Below the pieces are notes generated by a model. That model was not told the origin of the DNA, searched no databases, and saw only the letters and a list, made by a program, of their open reading frames with translations. From assembly GCA_024409185.1 (NCBI GenBank), contig JAKSUD010000005.1, positions 1-16,428 on the forward strand: a DNA stretch of 16,428 nt, given 5' to 3'. The stretch is from an archaeon. GTDB taxonomy: Archaea > Methanobacteriota > Methanobacteria > Methanobacteriales > Methanobacteriaceae. Position 1 is the stretch's first letter; each line of letters begins with the position of its first letter. Positions 1-7,229 of the stretch are shown piece after piece. The translations under genes and the position numbers were made by a program.

Positions 1-713
1 CTTTTAGATCCATCACTATGCACACTACCAGTAAAATCCATCAAATAAGGAGGATCAGTAAAAACCATATCCGCCGTATCCTCTTGCATTAACTTTTCCA
101 TAACAGTAGAATCTAAGCAGTCTCCACAAACCAAACGATGATTACCTAATTTAAATAAGTCACCAACTTGGATATTGGTTTCTACATCATCAGTAATACA
201 ATACTCATCCTCCTCAACCACCTCATCAGAGCTATTAAGAGGATTTAAATCTATATCTAACTTTTTCAACTCCAAATCATCGAACCCAGTTAAACTTAAA
301 TCAAACTTCCTTAACTGTAAATCCTCCATTAAAGAACGAAGCTTAACAGTATCAAAATCACCAGTGATTTTATTTAATGATATGTTTAATGCCTTCTCAT
401 AATCAGAATCAATAACCTCTAAATCAGTAGTAGTAAACAACCAACCGATGTCACCTAATTCAATTAAATAAAATTCCTTAACACCAGAATCCTTCAAAAC
501 ATCAAAACGCTGATGACCACCAATAATACGATTATTTTTCAAATTAATTATAATAGGATCAACCAAACCAAAACGTTTAAGATTATTTTTAAGTTTAGCT
601 TTATCCTCATCCAACATACGACGAGGATTATAAACAGACGGATAAACATCATCTATACTAACCGTTTTAATTTTAATATCAGTAATAATATAAACACCTC
701 CATTAAATTTCAT
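1..713 (-). CDS. ParB-like domain / DNA methyltransferase fusion, C-terminus beyond left edge
   Basis: This gene runs off the left edge; 237 residues are visible. Residues about 11-75 resemble a ParB/sulfiredoxin-like domain (NPRR, FGLVDPIII, GGHQRFDVLKDSG). A linker rich in Asp and Glu follows, then the start of an adenine- or cytosine-N4 DNA methyltransferase: VGDLFKLGNHRLVCGD, then MVFTDPPY at about residues 215-222. DPPY is the catalytic motif; the FxGxG SAM-binding motif expected later in this class would lie outside the window. Such ParB-methylase fusions are common in phages and integrated elements. The only in-frame ATG (713-711) follows directly on an in-frame TAA and lacks a Shine-Dalgarno upstream, whereas GGAGGTG sits inside the frame at 701-695, so the real start may be a non-ATG codon at 689 or 686. 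Arg is often CGT here, unlike the genes further right. Family call firm; target base and start uncertain. Confidence 0.85.
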   Translation of the reverse strand, partial: MKFNGGVYIITDIKIKTVSIDDVYPSVYNPRRMLDEDKAKLKNNLKRFGLVDPIIINLKNNRIIGGHQRFDVLKDSGVKEFYLIELGDIGWLFTTTDLEVIDSDYEKALNISLNKITGDFDTVKLRSLMEDLQLRKFDLSLTGFDDLELKKLDIDLNPLNSSDEVVEEDEYCITDDVETNIQVGDLFKLGNHRLVCGDCLDSTVMEKLMQEDTADMVFTDPPYLMDFTGSVHSDGSK

Positions 714-1021
714 TTATTTAAATTAAATAAAGCTACCATAAAAAATACAACATAAATAATTGGTAACTAAATTTAATTAACATAATAAATAATTTAATAG
801 AAGTAGTATATAAACTTAAATGAAAGATAAGAAATATATATATAATATATACTGTACATTTTAAAAGTTATTTATTTTTATTAGTTCTCTCATTTTCTGT
901 TTGACCTCCTCATCATATTCAAAAAATTATAATACAGATATAAAAAATTAAATATATAACTGGGAACTCTTTCTTAATATTTGAAAAAAAATACAGATCC
1001 AATTACAGATATAAAAATATT
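714..1021. other. A+T-rich intergenic region with a tiny reading frame and a 14-bp direct repeat
   Basis: No substantial gene is visible. On the minus strand a strong ribosome-binding sequence (AGGAGGT, 910-904) precedes an ATG at 893 opening a 10-codon frame (MRELIKINNF) that stops at 861. The same frame is open upstream as FFEYDEEVKQK, so this may be the tail of a lost gene or a micropeptide. TACAGATATAAAAA occurs exactly twice, at 933-946 and 1004-1017, with a partial copy (ATACAGATCC) from 991. Confidence 0.4.
806..815 (-). promoter_or_regulatory. candidate archaeal TATA box for the ParB-methyltransferase gene
   Basis: On the minus strand this reads GTTTATATAC, a good archaeal TATA element, about 92 nt before the ATG at 713. 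A transcript starting about 25 nt downstream would have a leader of about 70 nt containing no other obvious gene. Position and sequence are the only evidence. Confidence 0.35.
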
Positions 1022-1216
1022 CTATAATTGTATAAAAATAGATTTGACTTTAAAATTTTTTAAAATAAAGCTTTTATATTTACTCTTAAATTTACTATAA
1101 AAAGTTAAATTAATCTTTAAGGATTCTTTAGTAGGTTTTGGAATTTTAAATATAATATAGTTATCCAAGTCGTTTAGTATTTCTAGGTTTTTATCTATTA
1201 CTATGGTTAGCTCCAT
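1022..1216 (-). CDS. hypothetical 64-residue protein
   Basis: A small reading frame of unknown function, 50 nt after the stop of the upstream coiled-coil gene, in the same direction. It begins MELTIVIDKNLEIL, is rich in Lys, Ile and Phe, and has no recognisable domain, transmembrane segment or signal peptide. There is no Shine-Dalgarno sequence, but a TATA-like TTTATATATA lies about 22 nt before the ATG, which would suit a leaderless transcript, a normal mode in archaea. A second explanation is read-through from the gene upstream. Being short and A+T-rich it could also be a chance frame. Confidence 0.45.
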   Translation of the reverse strand: MELTIVIDKNLEILNDLDNYIIFKIPKPTKESLKINLTFYSKFKSKYKSFILKNFKVKSIFIQL

Positions 1217-1266
1217 AATTTATAAATATATATATAAATTAAATTTAAATTAATCTAATCTATATA

Positions 1267-1905
1267 TTAAAGGTTTCTTTTATTAGCTCTAAGTTTAGCT
1301 ATATATTCGTCGTTAAGTTTTAATAGTACATTCTCTAACTTTTCATCATATATAAGGGCATAGTTATTAATCTTTTGATATAGTGCTTCCTCTTTATAAT
1401 CTCCAGCTTTAGCTATATATTCGTCTAGAATAACATTATATTTTTTATCTTTATTCTCTAGCCTATTAACTTCGTCTAACTCAAATATATCAATAGTAGC
1501 CTTATCTTCTAAAGTAGCTATTTTTAAATCTAATTCAGATAACTTAATATTATATTCTTTATCAGCTTCTTTTATAGAATCGTCTATAGATTCTAATTTT
1601 TTATTAAGTTCTTTAAGGTTCAATTTATATTCTCTTTCTAAATCAGTTATAGCTCTTTCAGTATCTTTTAAAATATTCTTTAAAATTTTTATTTTAGTTT
1701 CTCTTTTAGATTCTATAGCCTTTCTTTCTAGTTCTGCGTCCTCTTTCTCTTTTAATACGTCAGTATCTGTTAAGCTTTCTAAATTTAAAACATTATCTAA
1801 AGCTATATCTAATACGTCTTGTAGCTTAATACCTTTAGCTTTAGCTAGGTCGCGCTTAGATTTATCTATCTTAACTGTAGTTATTACTGTGTTATTACTC
1901 TCCAT
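1267..1905 (-). CDS. RHH-like DNA-binding head with long coiled coil (212 aa)
   Basis: The frame opens at an ATG at 1920, but the start is best placed at 1905: GGAGG lies 8 nt before that ATG, and the 1920 ATG overlaps this ribosome binding site. The protein then starts MESNNTVITTVKIDKSKRD. Residues about 8-40 have a beta strand followed by two helices (TTVKIDKSKRDLAKAKG, then LQDVLDIALDNVL), as in ribbon-helix-helix repressors. About residues 45-205 are almost continuous charged heptad-like helix rich in Lys, Glu, Leu and Asp, a long coiled coil. A DNA-binding head on a coiled-coil rod recalls plasmid partition accessory proteins such as KfrA, but that is architectural analogy only. Codon use (ATA, CTA, GCT) matches the MCM gene upstream, so the two probably share an origin. 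Possible roles are partition, nucleoid binding or regulation. Confidence 0.8.
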   Translation of the reverse strand: MESNNTVITTVKIDKSKRDLAKAKGIKLQDVLDIALDNVLNLESLTDTDVLKEKEDAELERKAIESKRETKIKILKNILKDTERAITDLEREYKLNLKELNKKLESIDDSIKEADKEYNIKLSELDLKIATLEDKATIDIFELDEVNRLENKDKKYNVILDEYIAKAGDYKEEALYQKINNYALIYDEKLENVLLKLNDEYIAKLRANKRNL

Positions 1906-1909
1906 AATA

Positions 1910-1957
1910 TTAGCCTCCATTAGTTTAATATATCATAGAATAAAGTAGGTATAAAAA
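1910..1957 (-). promoter_or_regulatory. Shine-Dalgarno and TATA box of the 212-aa coiled-coil gene
   Basis: GGAGG lies 8 nt upstream of the ATG at 1905 and decides that start. A TATA-like TTTTTATA at 1957-1950, about 45-52 nt upstream of the ATG, matches the TATA-to-ATG distance of other genes here. Since MCM ends in a terminator-like hairpin, this gene likely has its own promoter. Confidence 0.5.
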
Positions 1958-2126
1958 GTATTATAGTTATTTTTATTCTATAGTATAATATTTATAAGTA
2001 GTAATATATATATTTATTTTTTGTAATTATAATTTTTATATATATATATAATATACTATATAGTAATAGCTATAATATACCTAATTTATTATACTTAAAA
2101 TACCTAAAAACTAGATTATACTAAAT

Positions 2127-2205
2127 AGTATAAATTCCAGTAAAAAAAAAGTTAGATCTAAAAAAAAGTTTTAAAATATTGACAGTATAAATTACTGTAA
2201 AAAAA
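2127..2205. repeat. two near-identical 22-bp direct repeats, one containing a palindrome
   Basis: Two copies at 2127-2148 and 2184-2205 begin AGTATAAATT, differ at two positions in the next few bases, then end in an A-run. Start-to-start spacing is 57 bp. The second copy lies in the palindrome ACAGTA-TAAAT-TACTGT (2182-2198). A related short block, CAGTAAAAAAAGTAA, lies upstream of MCM near 4786-4800, so similar units flank the helicase gene. They could be iteron-like or regulator-binding sites. The rest of 1958-2241 is A+T-rich (including a TA run near 2040-2075) with no gene seen. Confidence 0.45.
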
Positions 2206-2249
2206 TAAAAAAAGAATAGTTAATAACTAAAGATTTAACTATTAACTAT
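2195..2249 (-). terminator. hairpin plus poly-T terminator of the MCM gene
   Basis: A perfect 10-bp inverted repeat (ATAGTTAATA at 2216-2225, TATTAACTAT at 2240-2249) overlaps the MCM stop codon. It is followed in the transcribed direction by a T-rich tract (about 2214-2198). Archaeal termination relies on U-rich tracts, so this is a good end for the MCM transcript. Confidence 0.6.
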
Positions 2250-4680
2250 CATTAGTATCGTCTATTAAATATATACGCTTACCAATAACTTTAATATCGT
2301 TACTATTAGTAAGCTCTCTAAATCGTTTTTTAAAGGTTTCGTAACTATATCCAGTTTCATTAATAAACAGTTCTTTTAGTTCTGCTTTCTCTATATATTC
2401 TATTTCTAATCCATTATTAACCGATTCGTTAATAGTATCCTTAATAATTCTACGTAAAGTAGCTCTAGCTCTCTTCTCGGCGGTTTCTGGAATACCTTTA
2501 GCTCTAGCTATATCTACTTTGTTAGTTATTGGGTCTATTCCTATACTTTTTAAATAATAGTTCTGTATAGCTATAGCTTCTTTAACTTCGTCTATAGTTA
2601 TCTCTTCATTAAACTTAAGCTTACTTAAAGCTCCAGCTATACGGATTAAGCTATCTAAATCTCTAGCCTCGTAGCTTAAGATTTCGTCCTCTGGGTCGTA
2701 GTCTTTATTTCTAGATTCTACATAATGGTTATTAAGGTATTCTATACAGTCTTTAGCTAAATATGGTTTATAATTCCTTTTAGCATATATAATATATTTC
2801 TTTAATATATCAGTATCTAAAGTATAGTTATCTTCTTTATCCATTTCTTTAACATAGCTATTAGTTATAGCGTTACCTACTATAGAATCCTTTTTAATAT
2901 CTGGTATATCTTGAATAGCGTATATTAAATCGAATCTACTTTTAAGGTCGTCGTTAATATTAAGTTGCTCTACAGTTGTAGCTCTTAAATTACTAAAGCG
3001 TCTAAACTTAGGATTACCGAACGCTAAAACAGTAGTATTAGCTTGTAAAGTTGCACGTATTCCGCCTCTATCTACATAAATAACGGAGCTTTCTAAAGGT
3101 GTGTTTAATTCGCTTTGTTTTTCTTTAGCTAGTTTATCTATTTCGTCTATAAAGACGTAACCGTTATTAGCTAAAGCTAAAGCTCCAGCCTCTATAGTCC
3201 AATTATCGTTACTATCTTTAGTAACTACGGCGGTTAATCCTTTACTACTAGCTCCGTGTCCGTCAGTTGTAATAGATTTAACAGTAATATCTTCTAAACC
3301 TCTTATTAATTGAGTCTTAGCTATACCTGGATCTCCTATAATAAGTATGTGTATATTACTACGTTTTTTATTAGTTTCTCCAGCTCCAGCTATAGAACAT
3401 AATAAACCTTTTTTAATTTCGCTGTAGCCTCTAATGTTAGGCGCTATACTATTAGCTAAATATTGGATTAAATCCTCTCTTTTAGATATTTCTAGAATAG
3501 TAGCCTCCTCTTCTGGAGTTATAACTATATCGTCTAGGTCTTTATCTAAAGATTTAATATTATTAGCGTCTAGTATAAAGTCTTGTTTATTATCCTTTTT
3601 ACTCTTCGGTTTAGTAGTTCTAAGTATTCCAGTAATTTTAGCCGTAGTTCCAGCTATAGCTTTATCTACTAAGTCCGTATTTAGCTTTAGCCTTAAGGTC
3701 TTAGGTTGGCCTTTACTCTCTTCTAAAGGTTCTTGTATTAATAAGTTTTGAACGTCTTTAAATTTGCTTTCGCTTTCGTCTAAAGTAAAGCTACGGCCTC
3801 CGCATTCATTACATACGCTAGGATATGCTAAGCTATCGCTATCCCTTTGTTTAACTTCGTGTAGTCGTTGGCATTCATTACAGATAAATAGGGCTGTGTC
3901 TATTTCTGGCCTTATATCTTCAGTTAATTTAACTGTAGCCTCTAGTTCTAATAGTTGGCCTATACGTTTACTTTTTTTAACTTCTCTAAGCTTAAGCTTA
4001 TTATTAATATTCTTAAACCTTGTTAAGATAATGGTCTTGTTATTATCCTCTCTAAGATTAGCTATAGCTTTATTAAAACTATTAATTAAAGTATCTGGGT
4101 TATCTTCTAAAATATCCGCTAAGTTAGGAGCTTTAAGGTCTAATACTTCGTAGTCTATAATTAAGCTTTTATAATCATCGTTTTTATTTATAGATTCGAT
4201 TATATTATATAATTCTTCTTTATAATTCTCTATAATAAATATCTCTACTTGGTCTAGAATACTTAGAGCTCTACTTAATTTAATTTTACTTTCTTTATCT
4301 TTAGGAGTTAATAATTCTAAACTAAAATTATAACACTTATTAAAGTTCTCGTTACCTATTAGTTCTAAAGTTTCTGGAGCTGTTATACTGTCCTCTATTT
4401 TAGCTTCTAAATCCTCTATTAAATCGTCTATATAGGATTCTTTTATAAATTGTTGGTATTCAGTTAAAACTTTAACAGTATAAACTTTTAAACTATCTTT
4501 AGAGTTTATGAATAAATCGTAATCTAGTGGTTTAATACTGTCCTTAATCTGTTTAGTATAGTCTAAATTAGTAACTATAGCTATAGCTTGTTTTCTCTTC
4601 TTAGTTTGTTTAAGTAATAGCCTAAATACTACTTTATCAGTAGTTATAGCTTTACTTAAGTATAATATATCTTTATCCAT
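2242..4680 (-). CDS. mcm: MCM replicative helicase, element-type with extended N-terminus (812 aa)
   Basis: An ATP-driven ring helicase that unwinds DNA at replication forks. Visible features in order: a zinc-binding site C267xxC270...C290xxC293; Walker A GDPGIAKTQ (449-457); presensor segment around SSKGLTAVVTKD (478-489); Walker B VFIDEID (509-515); sensor 1 AFGNPKF (553-559); arginine finger SRFD (581-584); and a C-terminal region (about 735-812) fitting the winged helix. Cellular archaeal MCMs are usually about 650-690 aa with the zinc site near residue 130-160. Here it starts at 267, so about 100-150 extra residues sit at the N-terminus, which I do not recognise. The start has AGAGGT 9 nt upstream. 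Codon use favours ATA, CTA and GCT, unlike the defence genes to the right. A separate element-borne MCM is known in archaeal plasmids and proviruses, and the neighbouring RHH and coiled-coil genes fit that. All catalytic motifs are intact. Confidence 0.96.
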   Translation of the reverse strand: MDKDILYLSKAITTDKVVFRLLLKQTKKRKQAIAIVTNLDYTKQIKDSIKPLDYDLFINSKDSLKVYTVKVLTEYQQFIKESYIDDLIEDLEAKIEDSITAPETLELIGNENFNKCYNFSLELLTPKDKESKIKLSRALSILDQVEIFIIENYKEELYNIIESINKNDDYKSLIIDYEVLDLKAPNLADILEDNPDTLINSFNKAIANLREDNNKTIILTRFKNINNKLKLREVKKSKRIGQLLELEATVKLTEDIRPEIDTALFICNECQRLHEVKQRDSDSLAYPSVCNECGGRSFTLDESESKFKDVQNLLIQEPLEESKGQPKTLRLKLNTDLVDKAIAGTTAKITGILRTTKPKSKKDNKQDFILDANNIKSLDKDLDDIVITPEEEATILEISKREDLIQYLANSIAPNIRGYSEIKKGLLCSIAGAGETNKKRSNIHILIIGDPGIAKTQLIRGLEDITVKSITTDGHGASSKGLTAVVTKDSNDNWTIEAGALALANNGYVFIDEIDKLAKEKQSELNTPLESSVIYVDRGGIRATLQANTTVLAFGNPKFRRFSNLRATTVEQLNINDDLKSRFDLIYAIQDIPDIKKDSIVGNAITNSYVKEMDKEDNYTLDTDILKKYIIYAKRNYKPYLAKDCIEYLNNHYVESRNKDYDPEDEILSYEARDLDSLIRIAGALSKLKFNEEITIDEVKEAIAIQNYYLKSIGIDPITNKVDIARAKGIPETAEKRARATLRRIIKDTINESVNNGLEIEYIEKAELKELFINETGYSYETFKKRFRELTNSNDIKVIGKRIYLIDDTNDS

Positions 4681-4806
4681 AGTTCTTAAACCTCTACTAC
4701 TTCATAATACTCGCTTAACTTTTCTTTTTAATTATTATGCTTGAAAAATAAGAACAGGATAGAGTTTTAAACAAAGGATAAAAGACAGTAAAAAAAGTAA
4801 TTGTTT

Positions 4807-4895
4807 TTTATACTTAATAATAAATTAATAATTTTTTAGTGATACATAAATAAAATTTATATATAATAAAATAAAATATTATTATTAAGTATAAA
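4807..4895. repeat. 17-bp perfect inverted repeat
   Basis: TTTATACTTAATAATAA at 4807-4823 is exactly complementary to 4879-4895, with 55 nt between. The arms are A+T-rich, but a 17-bp exact match around TACTT/AAGTA is hard to attribute to composition alone. Possible roles are origin dyad, regulator site or transcript end. Confidence 0.65.
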
Positions 4896-4950
4896 GAACC
4901 TCCTTATGTCTTTTATACTTTTGTTTATGTCTTTCTCAGTATCTTATTTT

Positions 4951-4994
4951 AAATTAAATTAAAAGATCCTCTAAAAATACTTTTAATTTAATTT
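4951..4994. repeat. 15-bp perfect inverted repeat with 14-nt loop
   Basis: AAATTAAATTAAAAG (4951-4965) pairs exactly with CTTTTAATTTAATTT (4980-4994). The loop on the minus strand contains AGAGGAT. It could be a cruciform in an origin, or a transcript-ending hairpin for the gene ending at 5316, though it lies over 300 nt past that stop. Confidence 0.65.
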
Positions 4995-5142
4995 TTTACA
5001 TAAACAATTTTTTATGATTATTATATTGATTTTTATGTTTTATATAGTTTTTATTTTAACATGTGTTATTTTTTTTATATGTCCACAATATATTTTATAT
5101 ATATTGTTTTTTAATATTTATTTAAGTTTGTTATAGTGTGGT

Positions 5143-5158
5143 ATATCAAAGTTGATAT
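5143..5158. promoter_or_regulatory. operator-like dyad
   Basis: ATATCAA and TTGATAT are perfect 7-bp arms with a 2-nt centre. Size and symmetry fit a dimeric repressor site, such as for the RHH-type proteins encoded nearby. No promoter is obvious beside it, so the role is conjecture. Confidence 0.3.
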
Positions 5159-5315
5159 TATATTTTTAACCAAATCTTAAATTTAAAAATATTAGAATAA
5201 ATATAAAGCTATTATTATTTTAGTACTTATAGGATTATCTATTGTTTTAATTAATTACATTTTTAATTATTTTAATAGGGATTAATTGTTCTTCATTAAA
5301 TTAATTAGTATATCA

Positions 5316-6389
5316 CTATTTTTCTAATAGTTCTTGTTGTAGTGCTTTGTTTTCATTTTTTAGATTAACTACTTTTCTTAATTCTCTGTTTTCAACTATA
5401 AGTTCGGATATCATTTTTTGGTAAGAACTTAAATTAGTTTCATATTTTCTTTTTATCTCTTCTAATTTTTTTTCAACCTCTTTATTATAAGTAGTATCAA
5501 TATTATTATTTTTTTCTTCTTTTAAAGTATTGTTTTCTACAATTGTAAAATAGTTTTTAAGTTCAGAATTACTTGTTTTTGAGAGTATTATTTGCTTTTC
5601 TTTTCTTGTTAAAATTTTGAAATTAAAAAATATTTCATCAGTTTGGGTATCATAAGTCCATATAAAAGTAATTGTTTGATTTCCAATTTGTGCTATGCTT
5701 TGATGTGTTGATAAGGTTATTTCCTTATTTTTTATGTAATTAATCATATAATATAGACCTACTAATGCATTCGTTATACTGTTTTTATTTTCTTTTTCAG
5801 AGTTTGGAGCTCTAAATTCTCCTTTATCAAATTCATCAAGATAATTATTAAGTCTAATAATAAACAATTGATTATCTTGATCTTTTAGTAAGTTTTCTAT
5901 TTTATTCAATACAATATAAGTGTCTATATCTTCTGTTTTCCTAAAACACTTATTGTTATTGTAAAAATGAGTAAAATATTCTTGTTTAGGTTTAAGATAT
6001 ATATTTTTAAAATCAGAATAATTAGTAATTGGGATCGGTTCTGTTAAAAATTCATTATCCTTTCTTTCCAGATCAAAACTTTTAAGAATACTGTAATCGT
6101 TACGAACAGCTAGAATTTCTACATTTTTTTTAGTAAGATTTAAGTTTATTAAAACATCTATGTTATATTGTTTTCTTTCTAAACACTTGGTATTTAAGTA
6201 ATCAATTATTAAATTTAATAATGCTTGATTGTCGTTTAATTTTCCATTTTTCTTATTAATTAATTCAGGTTTTAAGCTTTTGAAATGTTTGTTATAATCT
6301 TTTTCAACGTCTTCTGGCATGTTCACACTTTTAACAATTTTTTTTTGTGTTAATTCTCTTTTTTTAAAAAAAATGCTGTTACTTTTCAT
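5316..6389 (-). CDS. uncharacterised 357-aa protein, possible RHH head and coiled-coil tail
   Basis: I do not recognise a named family. Residues about 18-70 (VKSVNMPEDVEKDYNKH, then NDNQALLNLIIDYLN) look like a strand plus two helices, as in RHH DNA-binding domains. The middle (about 75-290) is a mixed alpha/beta region without motifs I can name. Residues about 300-357 form a coiled coil (EVEKKLEEIKRKYE, ELRKVVNLKNENKALQQ). There is no signal peptide or membrane segment. The start is supported by AGAGGT 8 nt upstream, nearly the same leader (AGAGGTTTAA) as mcm. It lies 56 nt after the stop of the 49-aa RHH gene, with no promoter seen between, so the two are probably one operon. With a candidate origin right after it and mcm next, a role in replication initiation, copy control or partition is plausible but inferred. 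Confidence 0.8.
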   Translation of the reverse strand: MKSNSIFFKKRELTQKKIVKSVNMPEDVEKDYNKHFKSLKPELINKKNGKLNDNQALLNLIIDYLNTKCLERKQYNIDVLINLNLTKKNVEILAVRNDYSILKSFDLERKDNEFLTEPIPITNYSDFKNIYLKPKQEYFTHFYNNNKCFRKTEDIDTYIVLNKIENLLKDQDNQLFIIRLNNYLDEFDKGEFRAPNSEKENKNSITNALVGLYYMINYIKNKEITLSTHQSIAQIGNQTITFIWTYDTQTDEIFFNFKILTRKEKQIILSKTSNSELKNYFTIVENNTLKEEKNNNIDTTYNKEVEKKLEEIKRKYETNLSSYQKMISELIVENRELRKVVNLKNENKALQQELLEK

Positions 6390-6445
6390 TTTTTAAACCT
6401 CTATATAATTAATAAAAAGTTAAAGGATTTTATTTTCTTTTTTTT

Positions 6446-6595
6446 TTAAAGTTCTTTTATGTTGTTTTTTAAATATTCTCTAAGTGCTGTTCTTAAACAA
6501 TCAGAATAGTTTAAGAATTTTCCAGCTTCAACAAGTTGTTTAACAGCTTGTTGTTCTTCTGAGGTTAGTTTTACTGTTATTTTATCCATTACCAT
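6446..6595 (-). CDS. small ribbon-helix-helix (CopG-like) protein, 49 aa
   Basis: The protein starts MVMDKITVKLTSEEQQAV and ends REYLKNNIKEL. The pattern is textbook RHH: a short strand (KITVKLTSEE), helix 1 (QQAVKQLVEAGKF), a turn with NYSD, and helix 2 (CLRTALREYLKNN). Such proteins dimerise and bind operator DNA with the paired strands; on plasmids and viruses they often repress their own operon or control copy number. AGGTGA lies 6 nt before the first ATG (6595) and chooses it over the ATG at 6589. A TATA box is 50-59 nt upstream, so this is the first gene of an operon with the 357-aa protein. The perfect palindrome at 6669-6680, just upstream of the TATA box, would be a natural autoregulatory site. 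Confidence 0.85.
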   Translation of the reverse strand: MVMDKITVKLTSEEQQAVKQLVEAGKFLNYSDCLRTALREYLKNNIKEL

Positions 6596-6644
6596 ATTTT
6601 TTCACCTTTTCTGTTTTTTTTATAATATATTATGTTACAAAATA

Positions 6645-6680
6645 CTATATAAATATTCTGTTCATGTCTGTATATATACA
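6645..6680 (-). promoter_or_regulatory. promoter and palindromic operator candidate of the RHH operon
   Basis: The minus strand reads ATTTATATAG at 6654-6645, a strong TATA box predicting a start near 6620 and a leader of about 25 nt with the AGGTGA site. TGTATATATACA at 6669-6680 is a perfect 12-bp palindrome immediately upstream, where a regulator could compete with TBP/TFB. Confidence 0.5.
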
Positions 6681-6829
6681 TTGAAATAGTACTGTTGTAT
6701 TTTTAATAAGCTTTAGAATGGTTCTTTTATTAAACTAAGCTTTTTTATTTAAATCATGTATCAAATGGTATTTGTCAGTATTATTTAAATAAAACTTAAT
6801 TAAGTTATATTATTTGAAAATATTAATAT

Positions 6830-7022
6830 ATGAATTATAAAAACTTGACTTGGGAAGGGGCATTAAAAGAAAGTCATAAATGTTTATTAAGGACTGGGTC
6901 TAAGAAGCCCAAAATTGATTCCACCTTATCAGTGGATTAAAGGAACTATGAAAAGGAATTTAGGAGAAGAATATGATAAAGAATATACCGTTCAAGGTTT
7001 ATTCTATCCTAATCTTATTTAA
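6830..7022 (+). pseudogene. frameshifted remnant of an unidentified gene
   Basis: Two overlapping plus-strand frames join into one plausible protein fragment of about 63 residues. The first begins at ATG 6830 (MNYKNLTWEGALKESHK, then CLLRTGSKKPK) and stops at 6938. The second picks up near 6905 (SPKLIPPYQWIKGTMKRNL, then GEEYDKEYTVQGLFYPNL) and stops at 7020-7022. A single-base shift near 6905 joins KKPK to LIPPYQWIKG. G and C are noticeably higher than in the surrounding DNA, as expected for former coding sequence. I cannot name the family. The rest of 6681-7229 is A+T-rich with nothing else supportable. Confidence 0.5.
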
Positions 7023-7229
7023 AAAGAGTATTTTTTTTAAATCATGATTTATTTTTGGTTTTTCATTTAACGAATAAAATAACTCGTGGATGATAATCTA
7101 AATTAAACTTATTTTGCTAAATAATTATATTTTTTTTAATTTAAAGTAAACTTATATATTTTTTTATTGTTTTATTAAATGATTTTCATTTTCTTAATTT
7201 TTAAGTATTCTTCTTTAGGTTCTTTGTCT

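Larger units (their letters stand above)
4681..5315. other. 635-nt A+T-rich non-coding block upstream of mcm, candidate replication origin
   Basis: No gene is visible on either strand. The block is extremely A+T-rich and holds two long perfect inverted repeats (4807-4895, 4951-4994), a 9-bp inverted repeat (ACAATATAT 5085-5093 / ATATATTGT 5099-5107), a small dyad (ATATCAA-AG-TTGATAT, 5143-5158), and a direct repeat TTATGTCTTT at 4904-4913 and 4925-4934, about two helical turns apart. On the minus strand a strong AAGGAGGT (4905-4898) has no reading frame after it. Archaeal origins commonly lie next to replication genes and contain inverted or direct repeats around an unwinding element. Origin function is inferred from position and structure; I do not see an ORB element. 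Confidence 0.45.

Noticed and set aside
175..755. Plus-strand frames opposite the ParB-methyltransferase gene
   Set aside because: The minus-strand frame has clear ParB-like and DPPY motifs over the same bases; the plus frames are low-complexity Ser/Asn/Ile sequence.
2030..2080. TA-repeat tract as a functional repeat or CRISPR-like array
   Set aside because: It is simple TA/TATA low complexity, without unit structure or spacers.
3434..4153. Plus-strand open frames of 105 and 129 codons opposite mcm
   Set aside because: They are antisense shadows of a gene with complete MCM motifs; their Leu/Ser-rich composition mirrors its codon bias.
4898..4905. AAGGAGGT on the minus strand as the start signal of a hidden gene
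   Set aside because: No ATG, GTG or TTG frame follows within range; the only open codons there start with ATA and end after about 11 codons.
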